From: an uncultured Muribaculaceae bacterium
GTDB lineage: Bacteria > Bacteroidota > Bacteroidia > Bacteroidales > Muribaculaceae
NCBI GenBank assembly: GCA_910578035.1
Contig: CAJTOB010000043.1
Location: 1-24,928 of the forward strand
Direction: 5' to 3'
DNA length: 24,928 nucleotides
Part shown: positions 23,854 through 24,928 of the stretch, in pieces
Numbering within the stretch: the stretch's first letter is position 1
Layout: every line of letters starts with the position of its first letter
Translations under genes and position numbers: made by a program
The notes under the pieces: model-generated
What the model saw: only the letters and a program-made list of their open reading frames with translations
Database searches by the model: none
What the model was told of the DNA's origin: nothing

Positions 23854-24606
23854 CTATTTATCTTCCGTAAGATAGCCCTGGCGGCGCATGGCCTCGAGTA
23901 TATTCTTGGCAACGCCCTCGTGATAGTACCCTACGATATGGCTCACCCAGTCATTATCTGATTTCGAGCCCGTGCGGGTACGGTTATATTCGCTCACAAC
24001 ACGGTCAAATTCAAGCAAATCAGCCGCCATATCGTCCTGGCGGTAGCGGTTATGGTGTATCAGCAGCGACTCCGGCTCCTTCGGCTTCATGTCGGGCTGC
24101 TCATTAGGCACACCAATGGCAAGCCCGCAGACAAGGGCCACACCTTGAGGCAATCCGAGCAATTCCGACACTACATCGGGCGCCACCGTGCGTATATAAC
24201 CGATCGGACAAGTCGCAAGACCGCGGCTCTCGGCAGCGACAAGAGCACTCATCAGAGCAAGCGAGGCATCGATTACGCCGACGGTATAACCGTCGACAGT
24301 AGCCGGAAAACGGCTCACATCAACGCCCTTGGCCTCTGCCGCTACAGTAATCTTGCGAAAATCAGCGCAGAAAACCAGAAAATGATTGCAGGTCTTTATC
24401 TGTTTCTGATTCGTCAGACCATAAATCTTCTCCTTAAGCTCTTGGTCGTCAATATCTATCACCGTAAACTGCTCTCCGTTATAGCTTGTCGGCGTATTCC
24501 GTATGGCCTTATAGATAAAGTCCATATCCTCGTCCGAAATCCTGTCGCGCGTATAGCGCCGTCTGCTCCGCCTCTCCAGCAAAGCCTCTTCAACACTTTT
24601 ACTCAT
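23854..24606 (-). CDS. Nitroreductase-family flavoprotein (NfsA-like)
   Basis: 250 residues, FMN-dependent oxidoreductase, cytoplasmic. The N-terminal RRSRRRYT (about 13-20) is the flavin-phosphate-binding start typical of the family; SYNGEQ (about 41-46) and LATCPIGYIR with GLPQGVALVCGLAIGVP correspond to the NfsA/FRP group core. The C-terminal arm (about 185-250) is helical. Natural substrate unknown. Single gene, convergent with fucO. A 7-bp inverted repeat lies just upstream of its start. Confidence 0.88.
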   Translation of the reverse strand: MSKSVEEALLERRSRRRYTRDRISDEDMDFIYKAIRNTPTSYNGEQFTVIDIDDQELKEKIYGLTNQKQIKTCNHFLVFCADFRKITVAAEAKGVDVSRFPATVDGYTVGVIDASLALMSALVAAESRGLATCPIGYIRTVAPDVVSELLGLPQGVALVCGLAIGVPNEQPDMKPKEPESLLIHHNRYRQDDMAADLLEFDRVVSEYNRTRTGSKSDNDWVSHIVGYYHEGVAKNILEAMRRQGYLTEDK

Positions 24607-24617
24607 AACTATAAAAA

Positions 24618-24640
24618 CATTTGTTACATAAAAACAAATG
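24618..24640 (-). promoter_or_regulatory. Possible operator: 7-bp inverted repeat before the nitroreductase gene
   Basis: CATTTGT (24618-24624) and ACAAATG (24634-24640) are perfectly complementary with a 9-base AT-rich spacer, 12 bp from the start codon. It could bind a dimeric repressor or form a weak leader hairpin. AT-rich short repeats also arise by chance. Confidence 0.3.
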
Positions 24641-24872
24641 CCTCTCAGTTAAAGTTTATCGGCAGTCACTCCGCAACGGACCCTATCGTATTAGCCGAAA
24701 CAGGTTCTTCAGAGTCTGATATATCGGATTCCCGGATAGTTTTACTCAACGGATAATCGCTCAACAACCTGTTCCATTCAAGGGTGCGTTATATTCACCG
24801 GAACATAGTCAAAAGTTCTCGACCGAGCATTCCGAGGCAAAGCTTGAACGATACCCGAAAGAGAAACATCAC
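24641..24872. other. Unassigned segment between the nitroreductase gene and the right terminal repeat
   Basis: No intact gene is seen. On the - strand two open stretches lie end to end in different frames: about 30 codons from 24870 down to about 24780 and about 40 codons from about 24790 down to about 24665. A single indel would join them into about 70 codons ending at a TGA near 24665. They may be a remnant of a gene cut by the neighbouring insertion, but no family is recognised and chance is a real alternative. Confidence 0.35.
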
Positions 24873-24909
24873 TTTAGAGGTTGTTTAATAACATATGTGA
24901 AATCACAGG
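24873..24909 (-). repeat. Right copy of the perfect 37-bp inverted repeat (probable IS end)
   Basis: Exact reverse complement of 45-81. The copy points outward, as does the left one. The sequences beyond the repeats (1-44 and 24910-24928) are not complementary to each other, as expected for the two different inner ends of one IS type. Confidence 0.85.
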
Positions 24910-24928
24910 GCAAAAAGTACGAGATGGA
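24897..24928 (+). CDS. Possible 5' end of a flanking transposase gene (partial)
   Basis: A frame starting with GTG at 24897 inside the repeat, or with ATG at 24924 in the same frame, is open to the window edge (residues KSQGKKYEM). If it is the transposase start of the IS whose 3' end borders the left side, both IS copies point the same way. Too short to identify; based on context only. Confidence 0.2.
   Translation, partial: MKSQGKKYEM

Noticed and set aside
45..24909. Large invertible (phase-variable) segment bounded by the repeats
   Set aside because: Invertible switches in Bacteroidota are usually short, carry a promoter and lie near a site-specific recombinase. None is seen, and an IS explanation fits the window edges better.
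1..24928. CRISPR array, prophage, tRNA or rRNA genes
   Set aside because: No regularly spaced repeats, phage structural genes, cloverleaf with a matching T-arm and acceptor stem, or rRNA-like stretches were found by eye.

Overview
The window looks like a chromosomal segment from a Bacteroidales bacterium, most likely of the Muribaculaceae/Bacteroidaceae type. Three things point there. Several intergenic gaps carry the Bacteroidota sigma-70 promoter pattern (TTTG, 19-20 bases, TAnnTTTG), and Shine-Dalgarno sequences are generally absent. The Lon, AsnA, FucO and compact MenE proteins have a Bacteroidales flavour. The start genes include an exported lipoprotein of glycoside hydrolase family 43. 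Species and strain cannot be read from the sequence.

Layout. Positions 1-81 and 24873-24928 look like the outer ends of an insertion sequence: a perfect 37-bp inverted repeat (45-81 and 24873-24909) frames everything between. Inside it, on the + strand, are a GH43 lipoprotein (110-1096), then panC-panD-ffh-folD (1172-4666), continuing through four successive 4-bp ATGA overlaps into a CapA-type metallophosphatase, a TrmN6-type tRNA methyltransferase, a CPBP membrane protease and a secreted esterase-like hydrolase (to 8112). On the - strand follows an operon read from 11136 down to 8129: thrC, a 120-residue unknown, a PlsC-like acyltransferase and a nitrilase/omega-amidase. The 11137-11584 gap holds a strong thrC promoter and, divergently, a consensus promoter for a probable structured non-coding RNA that ends at a strong bidirectional terminator shared with lon. 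Lon (11585-13959, -) is broken by one frameshift between its N domain and its AAA+/protease part. asnA (+) is divergent from it. An Omp85-type barrel and an EptA-like phosphoethanolamine transferase (-) form a two-gene operon. Divergent from that is the menaquinone cluster menD-menB-menC-menE followed by fucO (+). A 13-bp stem terminator separates fucO from a convergent nitroreductase (-). About 270 bp without a recognisable gene then leads to the right-hand inverted repeat.

How the genes relate. Most of the window is core metabolism: pantothenate and beta-alanine for CoA, one-carbon folate, threonine, asparagine, menaquinone and lactaldehyde reduction. It also holds protein targeting (Ffh), proteolysis (Lon) and envelope work (Omp85, EptA-like, PlsC-like, CapA-like, CPBP). 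No prophage, CRISPR array, tRNA or rRNA was seen. The parts most worth a second look are the terminal inverted repeats, the split lon, the candidate RNA at 11301-11563, the POTRA-less Omp85 coupled to an EptA-like enzyme, and the eroded-looking segment at 24607-24872. I did not find an obviously new multi-gene system; the candidate RNA is the best lead for something undescribed.
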